Below, piece by piece: positions 25,308-33,906 of a stretch of DNA of 64,000 nucleotides. Origin of the DNA: CAVZBW01 sp963773635 (GTDB taxonomy: Bacteria; Actinomycetota; Acidimicrobiia; Acidimicrobiales; RAAP-2); the NCBI GenBank assembly GCA_963773635.1, contig CAVZBW010000005.1:2294001-2358000 (forward strand), given 5' to 3'. Position numbers and translations under genes: made by a program. Position 1 is the stretch's first letter. The number at the start of each line of letters is the position of its first letter. The notes under the pieces were generated by a model that saw only the letters and a list, made by a program, of their open reading frames with translations, was not told the DNA's origin and ran no database searches.

Positions 25308-26753
25308 TCACACGCCGGTGACGGCCTCGATCGTGCCCTTGGCGATGGCATCGGTGAATTCTCTGTGGTCGGCGTCGTTCTGGTCCGCATAGACGGCGGC
25401 GAAGCGCGCCATGGCGTCGTCGAACGTCGTCCCCGACCCGAGGTACGTGCCGATGGCCACCGGGTCGCCCGAGCGAGCATGGGCTCGGGCGAGGGTCCAA
25501 CCACAGATCTCGGCGTACACGGCGAACGTCTCGGGCGTCATGACGTCGACGTTCGCGGAGGCCTTCCAGTCCCACAGCTGGCGCATGTAGAAGTCGCGGG
25601 CCACGTCGTCCGGCCCGACCACCCGGTCCCACCCGAGGAGGATGTCGCTCGCCGCCTGCATGAGGAGCTGTCCCTCGACGACCCGCTGCCCGTGGTTGGT
25701 GAACTGGCTCTTCGTCGTGTACGGCTCGAGCACCGAAGCCTCGGCCTCCTTGACCTGGAGGAACAACGGGTCACCGGCGTCGCGGCCGAGCAGCAGGGCC
25801 ACCCAGCACCGAGTCCCGACGCTGCCCACGCCGACGACCTTTCGGGCCAGGTCGACGAACACGTAGCGGTCGAGGAGCCGGCGCCGGTTCCGCGGGAGGG
25901 TACGCCGGTAGGACCGGAGCGAGCGGTCGATCGTGTCGCGCAGCCGGGTCGCGTCGACGTCGGAGAAGATCTCGCTCACCGGCTGTAGGAGCGGCGGGTC
26001 GCTCACGAACCGGATCTCGTCGTTGACCTGCTGGGTCAGCTTGCCAAAGGCCTTGAGGCTGTCCTTGGTCTCGGCCTTGGCGGCAGTGCGCTGCAGGTTC
26101 CGGATCGCGCCGGCACCGGCCGTCGCTCCCCAGCGCCGCTGGATGCCCGCCATGTCCAGCCTGGCGTACCAGATATCGACCCACCGCATGGCCGCGAACT
26201 CACGGATGCCCAGCCGATAGGCCGAGGCGCCCGCGGTGACGATCCGCCGCCGCTGGCGATCGTCGAACCCGCGTGCCCGACCGGCGACCTCCAGGCTGGC
26301 CGACAGCCTCTTCAAGTCCCATTCGAACGGTCCGGGGTGGGTCTCGTCGAAGTCGTTCACGTCGAAGACCAGGTCCCGGTCCGGATCGGCGAAGCCCCCG
26401 AAGTTCACGAGGTGCGCGTCCCCGCAGAGCTGCACCTCGAGGCCCGTCGAGGGCTGCGCGGCGAGGTCCGGGGCCATCACGGCTGCGGCACCCCTGTAGA
26501 AGGCGAACGGCGACGCCGCCATCCGGCCGTGACGGATCGGGACGAGCTCGGGCACGCGGGTCCGCTCCTGCTCGGCCAGGATGGCCAGCGGATCCCTCCG
26601 GTCGGCAGGGGCCGCCCACTCGCCGTGCCGCGACCTCGGGACCGTGATGCGGACCTGGCGGCCCTTGGCGGCCCGCTCCGACGCAGTGAGCCGTATGGCG
26701 ACCGCCGGCGCCAGGCTGCCCTTGCCCCGCTTGGTCTCGGTAGTCGATGGCAT
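25308..26753 (-). CDS. DUF2252-family protein
   Basis: This is a 481-residue protein of the DUF2252 family, distantly kinase-like and of unknown activity. Recognisable segments are MAASPFAFYRGAAAVMAPDL, VQLCGDAHLVNFGGF, FDVNDFDETHPGPFEWDLKR, VVGVGSVGTRCW and CGWTLARAHARSGD, all in family order. GDAH and FDVNDFDE recall the catalytic and metal-binding loops of aminoglycoside-phosphotransferase-like folds. Length is normal. ATG 26753 is chosen for its GGAGG site. Element C with a plausible -10 box lies just upstream. It sits between the SHOCT operon and the LAL regulator and belongs to the putative local regulon. Confidence 0.88.
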   Translation of the reverse strand: MPSTTETKRGKGSLAPAVAIRLTASERAAKGRQVRITVPRSRHGEWAAPADRRDPLAILAEQERTRVPELVPIRHGRMAASPFAFYRGAAAVMAPDLAAQPSTGLEVQLCGDAHLVNFGGFADPDRDLVFDVNDFDETHPGPFEWDLKRLSASLEVAGRARGFDDRQRRRIVTAGASAYRLGIREFAAMRWVDIWYARLDMAGIQRRWGATAGAGAIRNLQRTAAKAETKDSLKAFGKLTQQVNDEIRFVSDPPLLQPVSEIFSDVDATRLRDTIDRSLRSYRRTLPRNRRRLLDRYVFVDLARKVVGVGSVGTRCWVALLLGRDAGDPLFLQVKEAEASVLEPYTTKSQFTNHGQRVVEGQLLMQAASDILLGWDRVVGPDDVARDFYMRQLWDWKASANVDVMTPETFAVYAEICGWTLARAHARSGDPVAIGTYLGSGTTFDDAMARFAAVYADQNDADHREFTDAIAKGTIEAVTGV

Positions 26754-26776
26754 CGTCACCTCCGCAAAGTCATCCC

Positions 26777-26821
26777 ATCCTCGGGCCACGTCACCCGAGT
26801 GTCACCACCCGCAGAGGGTGA
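26777..26821 (-). promoter_or_regulatory. Promoter of DUF2252 gene with regulon element C
   Basis: Element C (26801-26821, minus strand) reads TCACCC-TCTGC-GGGTG-GTGAC. Eighteen base pairs downstream is GAGGAT (+ coordinates 26777-26782), a weak -10 box. The ATG with its GGAGG site follows at 26753. Confidence 0.65.
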
Positions 26822-26848
26822 TTGTCCCCCGGTCGCCTTGGGGCCGCG

Positions 26849-29491
26849 TCAGAGGAGTCCCAGGTCCTTGGCCCTGGCGATGGCATCGCTGCGAGAGGTG
26901 ACGTCGAGCTTGCGGTAGATGCTCTTGAGATGTGTCTTGACCGTGTTGACCGACACGTAGAGCTGATCCGCGATCTCCTTGTTGGAGAGCCACTCCGGCA
27001 GGTACTTGACGATGCCGAGCTCGCTGTCGGTGAGTTGATCGCTCGGGGCAGATCCCGCCACGACCATCGCCTCGTCGAGCTCCGCCCGGTCGACGGAGAC
27101 TCCATCGGCGGGCGCGACCTGCGGCGGTGGGGCCACGGATCCGAGCGGCAGCGGATCGACCCCCGCGTCCAGGAAGGGCCGCACGAAGCCCTCGCGCTGG
27201 GCGAAGGAGACGGCGTCGCGTAAAGACCGGGGTGCGGAGGACGATCCGAGCCGGACATCCAGGAGCTGGTAGCCGAGGCGCCGCCGAGGGCTGAGGGGCT
27301 CCCGGTCCAGCCGGCGCAACAGCTTCGCGGCAGCCGTCGGCTCGCCCTGTTCCAACGACAGCCGGGCCTGCAACATCGCCGACTCGATGGTCCACGGCAA
27401 CCGGTCGACGATCTCCCGGCTCTCCGACAGGCGCCCGTCCAAGAGGGAGAGGTGGGCGGCCGTCAGATCGACCCGGTCGGCGAACGGTCCGCTGAGCGAT
27501 CGTGGGAACCTCGCCCGCCGGGCGGCGGCGATGATGTCCCAGGCCTGGGCGCGGCGATCGGTGGAGTGCCAGATCCTGGCGAGACCCAGGCAGGCGATCA
27601 CCACGAAGGGGATCCGGTGGTGTTGCTCCGCTTCGCCGAGAGCGAGATCGAACTCGCTCTCGGCGCGCTCCAGTTGGTCGCGCTCCCAGGCGACGGCGGC
27701 CCGGGTCAGCCGGGCCTCGGTCAAGAAGGGTGCGTGGGGTTGACCGGGCTCGCCCAGCGAGATCTCCGCCAACGCCTCGGCCTCCCGGAGGTGCCCCTCG
27801 ATCAGGTAGATCTGCGACATCGTCGCCGCGGTCAGCGGTCGCGCCAGGTCATCTGGCAGCGAGGGCACCGGGTAGGTTCGCGACCAGGCCGCCCGGGCGG
27901 CCGAGGTGTCCCCGAGCCAACCCCAGCTCCGCACCAGGGCCAGCGGCATCCGAGCGTGGTATCCGTCGTCGGCTGCTTCGTGGCACCAGGCGAGCGCCCG
28001 CTCGATCCACTCGATGGACTCGTGCGGTTGGCCCTCCATGTGCGCGCAGAGAGCCCGGATCGCCGGTAACCGGGCCCGCAGCACGGGATCGACGTCGATG
28101 GACGCCGAGGCCCTCCCCTCGAGCCGTTGCAGCCAGTCCGTGGCTTCGGCGAAACGACCGTTGCCGCAGAGCATCGAGGCAAGATCGAGCATGCGCCTCG
28201 GCTCGCCCTCGAAGAAGCCGGGGGGGAAGCGCTCGATCCAGCCGATCATGGAGCGAGCGAGACCGGAGTCGTAGTACCCGACGGCGTTGTCCATCAGCAC
28301 GCCGAGGGCCTCGTCGTAGGCCTGGGCGGCGAAGAAGTGGTCCATCGCCGATGCGGAATCGCCGGCGGACCGGAACCATCGGGCGGCACGGAGATTGGCC
28401 GCCCGCTCGGCCTCCGGATCGATGCTGCGAAGTTCGACCCGCAAGAGCTCGGCAAAGAGGTGGTGGTAGCGGGGCGCCGAATGCGATGCGTCCGGGGCCA
28501 CGAGAAAGAGGTTGTGCTGCCGCAGGTAGGTGAGGATCCGCCAGCTGTCGTGGTGCCGGGTGACCGCGTCGCAGGCCTCGGGCAGCAGCTCTTCCAGCAC
28601 GGAGGTGAGGAGAAGGAAGTCCCTCACCTCCCCGGGGAGATCGTCCATGACCTCGGCGACGAGGTAGTCGGCCAGCGTGGAGTCGAGGATCGCGATCTGT
28701 TCCAGGTAACGCCCGACGTCCTTGTTGCCGCGCAGCGCCACGGCGGCCATCTGGAGCGCCATGATCCACCCCTCGGTGCGGTCGACGAGGAGATCGAGGT
28801 CGGCGGGCTCGAGGCGGAACTCCGGGGTGCGGAACAGCTCCTCCGCCTCGAGCGAGCTGAACCGGAGATCCGCCTGGCGCAGCTCCATCAGGTTGCCGCT
28901 CGCACGGAAGCGGCCGAGGCGAAGGAGGGGATCGGCTCTCGTGCTGAGGACGATCCGCATCCCGGGCGGGCGGCGCTGGATCAGGCTGTCCAGGCCCTCG
29001 TAGATCGACCGCTCGCTCAGGTTGTGGAGGTCGTCGAGGACGAGGGTGAGGGCGAACGGTTCGTCCAAGGCCCCGAGCTCGGCCACCAACGCCTCTGCGA
29101 CCTCGACGGAGTCGCCACCGCCCCTGCTCGAGAGCAGGTCGAGGGTGCCGATGCCGAGGTCGGGCTCGAGCGTCTGGATCGCCGCGAGGACGTACATCCA
29201 GAAGCGAACCGGGTCGTCGTCGCGCCGGTCGATCGACAGCCACGCTGCCCGGCCCTGGAGATCACGCTGCACCCATTCGGCCAACAGCGTCGTCTTCCCG
29301 GTGCCGGCCGGCGCCGACACGAGCGTCAGCCCCGACGCGCCGATGGTCAGCGCCGAGCGAAGGCCCTCTCGGGAGACGTGGGTCGGCGGCATCCCGGGGC
29401 AGGCAACCTTGGCGGCGACGAACCGGGGCAATCGCCGGCTCGCGGCCGTGCCATTGCCTTCCTGCCGCGCCCTGGTGGCGACGCCTGCCAT
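26849..29491 (-). CDS. LAL/MalT-type LuxR-family transcriptional regulator
   Basis: This is an 880-residue large ATP-binding LuxR regulator. Residues about 55-300 form a STAND-type ATPase: Walker A SAPAGTGKTTLLAEW near residue 62, Walker B LTLVLDDLHNLSE, and STRADP sensor. The middle (about 330-790) is helical, TPR-like, and is the likely ligand or partner-sensing part. The C-terminus is a LuxR helix-turn-helix (EWLSNKEIADQLYVSVNTVK, then THLKSIYRKL). ATG 29491 is chosen because homologues begin close to the ATPase and GGGGAAGGGG precedes it; the frame is open to 29698 without domain support. It lies inside the cluster sharing promoter elements A-E and is the only regulator there, so it is a candidate controller (inference). 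Confidence 0.9.
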   Translation of the reverse strand: MAGVATRARQEGNGTAASRRLPRFVAAKVACPGMPPTHVSREGLRSALTIGASGLTLVSAPAGTGKTTLLAEWVQRDLQGRAAWLSIDRRDDDPVRFWMYVLAAIQTLEPDLGIGTLDLLSSRGGGDSVEVAEALVAELGALDEPFALTLVLDDLHNLSERSIYEGLDSLIQRRPPGMRIVLSTRADPLLRLGRFRASGNLMELRQADLRFSSLEAEELFRTPEFRLEPADLDLLVDRTEGWIMALQMAAVALRGNKDVGRYLEQIAILDSTLADYLVAEVMDDLPGEVRDFLLLTSVLEELLPEACDAVTRHHDSWRILTYLRQHNLFLVAPDASHSAPRYHHLFAELLRVELRSIDPEAERAANLRAARWFRSAGDSASAMDHFFAAQAYDEALGVLMDNAVGYYDSGLARSMIGWIERFPPGFFEGEPRRMLDLASMLCGNGRFAEATDWLQRLEGRASASIDVDPVLRARLPAIRALCAHMEGQPHESIEWIERALAWCHEAADDGYHARMPLALVRSWGWLGDTSAARAAWSRTYPVPSLPDDLARPLTAATMSQIYLIEGHLREAEALAEISLGEPGQPHAPFLTEARLTRAAVAWERDQLERAESEFDLALGEAEQHHRIPFVVIACLGLARIWHSTDRRAQAWDIIAAARRARFPRSLSGPFADRVDLTAAHLSLLDGRLSESREIVDRLPWTIESAMLQARLSLEQGEPTAAAKLLRRLDREPLSPRRRLGYQLLDVRLGSSSAPRSLRDAVSFAQREGFVRPFLDAGVDPLPLGSVAPPPQVAPADGVSVDRAELDEAMVVAGSAPSDQLTDSELGIVKYLPEWLSNKEIADQLYVSVNTVKTHLKSIYRKLDVTSRSDAIARAKDLGLL

Positions 29492-29655
29492 CGATTGGCC
29501 CCTTCCCCGCGCCCGGAGAACGGGAAGGACGGCTCGTACCAGATGACGAGTTCGGAGCCCCTCTCCCCGGACCTCGCAGGCCTCGACCACCAGATAACCA
29601 CAAGCGCCTCTGGGGCTGCAGGGCCGAAGGTCCCCGGCGAGGGCCTCTGCCAGAA

Positions 29656-29701
29656 TCACCCCGTTGGAGTGAGGTACCTCGACGCCGTGGTGTCCCAAGA
29701 T
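29656..29701 (+). promoter_or_regulatory. Promoter of small-protein gene with regulon element D (diverged)
   Basis: Element D (29656-29677) keeps TCACCC and a GAGTGA half but has one extra base near its end. CAAGAT (29696-29701) lies 18 bp further, the same spacing as at elements A, C and E, and GTG 29709 follows after 7 nt. This is the weakest match of the five. Confidence 0.45.
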
Positions 29702-29708
29702 GGCCGAC

Positions 29709-29957
29709 GTGGAGCTTGGGCCGACCAGCGGTGCGAGACAGCGCTTCCCTGCCCTCTACGCCATACGGTTCGCCGGCAGCTTCGCCCACTACTTGAGCGC
29801 CGCCTTCGAGGGCATGTCCGTCGAGCGACAGGGCGAGCTGACCGTGGTGTCCGGCGTGGTCGTCGACCAGGCGCACCTGCAGGGGCTCATTCACCAGCTG
29901 ACGGTCCTCGGGCTGGATCTGGTCGACGTGCGCCGGCTCGACCCCTCCGGGCCCTGA
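29709..29957 (+). CDS. Small conserved-type protein of unknown function
   Basis: This is an 82-residue protein with a core YAIRFAGSF, a small hydrophobic patch, then GMSVERQGELTVVSGVVVDQ and AHLQGLIHQLTVLGLDLVDV. The pattern (a strand, a polar turn with a phenylalanine, a VxGxVxDQAxLxGL helix, then LGLxLxxV) matches a widespread family of 75-90 residue proteins without known function, often seen near stress genes; this is recalled, not searched. GTG 29709 is chosen because CAAGAT lies 7 nt upstream; ATG 29700 would overlap the -10 box. It is followed after 17 bp by the membrane protein at 29975, probably in one operon. Confidence 0.7.
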   Translation: MELGPTSGARQRFPALYAIRFAGSFAHYLSAAFEGMSVERQGELTVVSGVVVDQAHLQGLIHQLTVLGLDLVDVRRLDPSGP

Positions 29958-29974
29958 GCCTCGGACCCGCCCCG

Positions 29975-30823
29975 GTGACCATCCCGGAGGCCGCCATCGA
30001 GCTCGTCGACGGCTGGGGGCCGTTTCGGACGCTCCTCCAGTACCGCGACCGGCACGGGCGGCTGGTCCGCTGGGAGTCCCGGCGCAGTCGCAAGCGACGT
30101 CGGGGTCCGCCCCCACGGCACGCCTGGTGGGAGCCGAGGGCCGCCGGCTGGTGGATGGGGGTGCTCTTCGCGGTCGGGTCCCTGTGCTTCGCGCTGGGCA
30201 GCGTCCCGGCCTACGCCAAGGCGGTCGGGCCTCAGGCGGACTCGGCCACCTACTTCGTGGGGTCGCTCTTCTTCACCTCCGCGGCGTTCCTCCAGTACCG
30301 CGAGGCCGTCGAGGCGCTCCATCCCCTGGAGCCCCCGGGGGCAACCCGGTGGACCCTCCTGCGCGTCCGGTGGAGGCGGATCGACTGGTTGGCGACGGCC
30401 ATCCAGCTGATCGGCACCCTCGAGTTCAACATCAGCACGGCCCACGCCCTGCAGAGCGACCTCACCACGTCCCAGGCCAACCAGATGGTGTGGCGCCCCG
30501 ACGTCATCGGCTCGATCTGCTTTCTCGTCTCGAGCGGCCTGGCGTGGTTTGAGGTGTGCCATCGATGGATCGCCTGGCGACCCCGCGACATCGGGTGGTG
30601 GATCACCCTCGCCAACCTGGTCGGGTCGATCGCGTTTGGGGTCTCGGCCATCGCCTCGTACACCGTCCCCTCGAGTCAGCAGCTGGTGAGCATCCGGCTC
30701 ACCAACGGTGGGACGTTGGTGGGTGCGTTGTGCTTCCTGGCCGGCGCCGTGCTCCTGCTCGCCGAGCGCAACACGGGCCCGCAGCCGGCTGCGGTTCCGG
30801 TCGGCGCCACTGCGTCGCCCTGA
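29975..30823 (+). CDS. Multi-pass membrane protein, YrhK-like
   Basis: This is a 282-residue membrane protein. After a basic cytoplasmic region (SRRSRKRRRGPPPRHAWWEP) come about six to seven helices: GVLFAVGSLCFALGSVPAY, YFVGSLFFTSAAFLQY, LATAIQLIGTLEFNIST, VIGSICFLVSSGLAWFE, WWITLANLVGSIAFGVSAI and LVGALCFLAGAVLLLAE. The FVGSLFFTSAAFLQY and IGSICFLVSS segments repeat an F/I-x-GSxxFxxS theme seen in YrhK-domain proteins. GTG 29975 is used, 17 bp after the small-protein stop. No function can be assigned; the position suggests membership of the stress regulon through promoter element D. Confidence 0.75.
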   Translation: MTIPEAAIELVDGWGPFRTLLQYRDRHGRLVRWESRRSRKRRRGPPPRHAWWEPRAAGWWMGVLFAVGSLCFALGSVPAYAKAVGPQADSATYFVGSLFFTSAAFLQYREAVEALHPLEPPGATRWTLLRVRWRRIDWLATAIQLIGTLEFNISTAHALQSDLTTSQANQMVWRPDVIGSICFLVSSGLAWFEVCHRWIAWRPRDIGWWITLANLVGSIAFGVSAIASYTVPSSQQLVSIRLTNGGTLVGALCFLAGAVLLLAERNTGPQPAAVPVGATASP

Positions 30824-30910
30824 CACCGCGACTCTCGGCGGGCCTTGCCCTGGGGGCATACTCGGCCCCCGATCCGGGTTGGACGCGCGTGGAGGGCGAA
30901 AGGAGCCACC

Positions 30911-31828
30911 ATGCCGAAGGCAGTGCGGTTCAGCGAGTACGGGGACGTGGACGTCCTCGAGGTGGTCGACGTCCCACGCCCCGAGCCCCGAGCCGGAGAG
31001 GTGCTCGTCCGGGTCAGGGCCGTGGGGATAAATCCCGGAGAGTCCAAGATCCGCCAGGGCCTTCTCCACGCAAGATGGCCGGCAACCTTCCCCTCGGGAC
31101 AGGGCAGCGATCTCGCCGGCGTGGTCGAGGAGCTCGGGCCGAGCGTCGACGACTGGGGCGTGGGAGACGAAGTCCTCGGGTTCACCGACCGTCGGGCGAG
31201 CCAGGCCGAGTACGTCGTGGTGGAGGCGAGCCATCTCGCTCCGAAGCCGCCCGAGGTTTCCTGGGAGGTCGCGGGCTCGCTGGCCGTCGCCGGGGGAACG
31301 GCGTACGCCGCAGTCGAGGCCGTGTCCGCCGGCGAGAGTGACACGGTCGTCGTCGCCGGGGCCGCGGGAGGGGTCGGCTCCATCGCCATGCAGCTCGCCC
31401 GGCTGGCGGGAGCGACGGTGGTCGGGATCGCCGGCCACGACAATCAGGGTTGGCTGACGGACCACGGCGTCCTGCCCGTCCTCTACGGGGAGGGGGTGGG
31501 GGAGCGGATTCGCAAGGCCGTCGACCGCGTCGACGCCTTCATCGACACGTACGGCGACCACTACGTGGAGTTGGCTCTCGAGCTGGGCGTCGATCCGGCC
31601 AGGGTGGACACGATCGTCCGCTTCGACGCGGTCGAGAAGTACGGGGTCAAGGCAGATGGCAGCGCCGCCGGCACCGAGGCCGGCGTGCTGCGCGACCTGG
31701 CCCGCCTCGTGGCCGAGGGCAGGCTCGAGGTGCCCATCGCCCGGGCCTATCCGCTCGGTCAGGTTCGCGACGCCTACAGGTTGCTCGAGACCGGCCACGT
31801 CCGGGGCAAGATCGTGCTCGTGCCCTGA
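30911..31828 (+). CDS. NADP-dependent oxidoreductase, quinone-oxidoreductase-like MDR family
   Basis: This is a 305-residue zinc-free medium-chain dehydrogenase. The GroES-like N-terminal domain has VLVRVRAVGINPGESKIRQG and GSDLAGVVEELG; the nucleotide-binding domain has VVVAGAAGGVGSIAMQLARL with the AxxGxxG loop. The end GHVRGKIVLVP is typical of QOR/zinc-binding alcohol dehydrogenase 2 proteins. Zinc-ligand cysteines are absent. ATG 30911 has an AAGGAGCC site 8 nt upstream, so it is leadered. It stands alone. The likely role is reduction of quinones or other activated carbonyls with NADPH. Confidence 0.9.
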   Translation: MPKAVRFSEYGDVDVLEVVDVPRPEPRAGEVLVRVRAVGINPGESKIRQGLLHARWPATFPSGQGSDLAGVVEELGPSVDDWGVGDEVLGFTDRRASQAEYVVVEASHLAPKPPEVSWEVAGSLAVAGGTAYAAVEAVSAGESDTVVVAGAAGGVGSIAMQLARLAGATVVGIAGHDNQGWLTDHGVLPVLYGEGVGERIRKAVDRVDAFIDTYGDHYVELALELGVDPARVDTIVRFDAVEKYGVKADGSAAGTEAGVLRDLARLVAEGRLEVPIARAYPLGQVRDAYRLLETGHVRGKIVLVP

Positions 31829-31880
31829 GCGGTCATCATGGAACCCATTCGCTCTTTGCTGCAGAGAGGCTGCAGGGCGC

Positions 31881-33153
31881 CTAATCCGGCCCGTCCCGGC
31901 TTCCCCTTGTCCCGGCTCCCGGACGGCGGTACCTGGGGTGCCTCGGGTCCTCCGGGGCCACGAAGTCCCGCTTGCCGTGGCCGTCCACGAGCATCCAGCC
32001 CCGGGTGGTCTTGATCCGGTGGTGGTAGCGGCAGAGCCCGTCGAGCCTCGGGAGGACCGTGACGTGCGTGTCGGCCCAGTCCTCTCGGTGATCCCACTCG
32101 ATCCCGGCATGTTGGTTGCAGCCCCGGACCGCACAGCCCGGGTAGAGCCACTCCAAGGCGCTGCGCTGGAAGGCATTGGGGTGCCGTCCGAGATGGGCCA
32201 CGTTCACCACGTCGTGGCCCTTGGTCACGATGGCCACCCAGAAGGGGTCTTCCTCCAAGGCCAGCTCCTTGACGGCTCCGACGCTGACCGGTCCCACCCC
32301 GACCACCTCGCAAAGTTCGTCGCCCTCGACGTCGCCGCGGACTAGTGCGGCGTGGTCGAGGCGGACGATGAACTTGGGATGGGCGCTCGGTCGGTCGTCC
32401 GCCGCGGTCCCCACAGAGAGCCTCGACCAGGGCGTCGGCTCCGTAAGCCTCGGGGCGCTCCCGTCGTCCCTCTCGTCTCGCGTCTTCGAAGATGCGCTCG
32501 ATCAAGGGATCCAAGACGCCCTTGATCTTGGCCCCGGTCTCGGTCGTGTGGGTGAGGTGCAGGTGGAAGGCGCCCTCGTCGTCGGCGTAGGTGCGCAGGG
32601 AGCGCTGCTCGAAGATCCGCTTCCTGCGGGCCTCGGGATCGGGCTCCGCCGCGAAGCGGATCCTTCGAGCCTCGTCCTTCAACTCGCCCAAGGATCCCCG
32701 CCGCGCCGTTTCGAGGAGGCGACCCTCGGACTCCGGATTGACGCTGGCTCCCTTGGTCACCGCCCGGGCCTGGTCCCCGGAGAGCTCTCCTCTCCGGGCG
32801 GCCGCCTCGGTGGCCGGGAGGGACCCGAGGGCCTCGGCGGTCTCGAGGAGATCCCGGGCGTGCTTGACCGAAGTCCCAAGGGTCCGAGAGACGAGGTGAT
32901 CGGCCGAGCGGTCCTGACCGGGTTCGAAGGCCGAGGCGTCCTTTATGGCCTTGGCCACCAGGGCCTCGATGGCGCCGAGGGCGTTGCGGGTGACCGTGGT
33001 GGCCTGGAGGGCCTGTGCCAGCTCGACCGGGCGCAGACCGACCGGATCGAAGCGCTGTGCCAAGGACAGGACGGAGGCCTGCAGGGCGAGCAGCTCGGCC
33101 ACCTCGCTGGCCGGTCCCTCCCGGCTCGCCCGCTCCTCCAAAGCCATCGCCAT
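31881..33153 (-). pseudogene. DUF222/13E12-type HNH endonuclease, interrupted by one frameshift
   Basis: The N-terminal DUF222 domain (SADHLVSRTLGTSVKHARDL; ARRGELSGDQARAVTKGA) is in one frame, and the C-terminal HNH nuclease (GCNQHAGIEWDHREDWADTH, then GLCRYHHRIKTTRGW) is in the next. They meet near 32395-32425 (DALVEALCGDRG joining DRPSAHPKFIV); removing one base restores a protein of about 423 residues. Zinc-site cysteines and HNH histidines are intact. These proteins are numerous and often decayed in actinobacteria. ATG 33153 is used; TAGGGT lies 7 nt upstream. It is either a decaying copy or an assembly indel. Confidence 0.8.
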
Positions 33154-33279
33154 GGCCAACACCCTAGGAAGAGGACGTGACACTTATCGGGCTCTCCGAT
33201 CTCTGCGTCTCAAGCGACGAAGCCGAATATGGGACCTCTGACCCGAGACAGGGTCGTCTCCACCTCCGAGAATCGTGGG

Positions 33280-33885
33280 ATGACCTCGCCAGGGAAAGTG
33301 ACAATCGAGCAAAGACCGTTGATCGCGGAGACCCAGCTGGCCGAGAGCGACGCGGCCATCGCCCGACACCAACTGGTCCAGGCGACGCCCGAGGCGACCT
33401 ACGCTGCTGCCCTCGATCTCGACTTTCTCTCCGTACGTGACCCCCTCCTGATATCGGCCTTCTGGCTGAGAGGTCTCCCGGCAAGGATCACCGGACGAGC
33501 TGAGCCCGAGATTCCTCGTCTCGTGCTCGGCGAGGGGAACCCGCTGCCCGGCTGGCTCGTGCTGGGGACGGATCCGCCGCGTGAGGTTGCGTTTGGCGCG
33601 GTAGGGAAGTTCTGGCAGCCGCGCATCGAATGGCGGGACGTCGGCCTGGAAGACTTCCGCGACTTCTCCGAGCCCGGCTACGGAAAGATCGCGTGCTCCT
33701 TTGTCATCACTCCCTACGGAAGCTCACGCTCTCTGCTCACCTACGAGTGCCGCACGGTCACTACGGATGCTGCGTCTCGGACCAAGTTCCTCCGCTATTG
33801 GATCCTCGTCCGACCGGTAGTCGGACGTGTGCTGGCGAGCACCGTTCGGACCCTCCAGGCTCAGGCGGAATCCCGAGTCCAATAG
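33280..33885 (+). CDS. SRPBCC-fold protein, unknown function
   Basis: This is a 201-residue protein with the order of strands and the long C-terminal helix expected for the START/SRPBCC ligand-binding fold: ARHQLVQATPEATYAAALDL at the N-terminus, the FGAVGKFWQPRIEWRD centre, FVITPYGSSRSLLTYECRT and a final helix RYWILVRPVVGRVLASTVRT. Such proteins carry hydrophobic ligands; nothing here tells which. ATG 33280 is chosen because GAGAAT lies 6 nt upstream (leaderless pattern); the frame is open further upstream. It converges on the epoxide hydrolase gene. Confidence 0.75.
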   Translation: MTSPGKVTIEQRPLIAETQLAESDAAIARHQLVQATPEATYAAALDLDFLSVRDPLLISAFWLRGLPARITGRAEPEIPRLVLGEGNPLPGWLVLGTDPPREVAFGAVGKFWQPRIEWRDVGLEDFRDFSEPGYGKIACSFVITPYGSSRSLLTYECRTVTTDAASRTKFLRYWILVRPVVGRVLASTVRTLQAQAESRVQ

Positions 33886-33906
33886 GCAGCACGTCGAGCC
33901 ACTGTC

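Noticed and set aside
28127..29974. Very long plus-strand open frame joined to the start of the YrhK-like gene
   Set aside because: It is antisense to the LAL regulator, arginine/histidine-rich and without any domain; the membrane-protein part alone begins at GTG 29975.
33153..33183. GTG 33183 as start of the HNH protein
   Set aside because: It would lie upstream of the TAGGGT box that fits ATG 33153; neither choice affects the domains.
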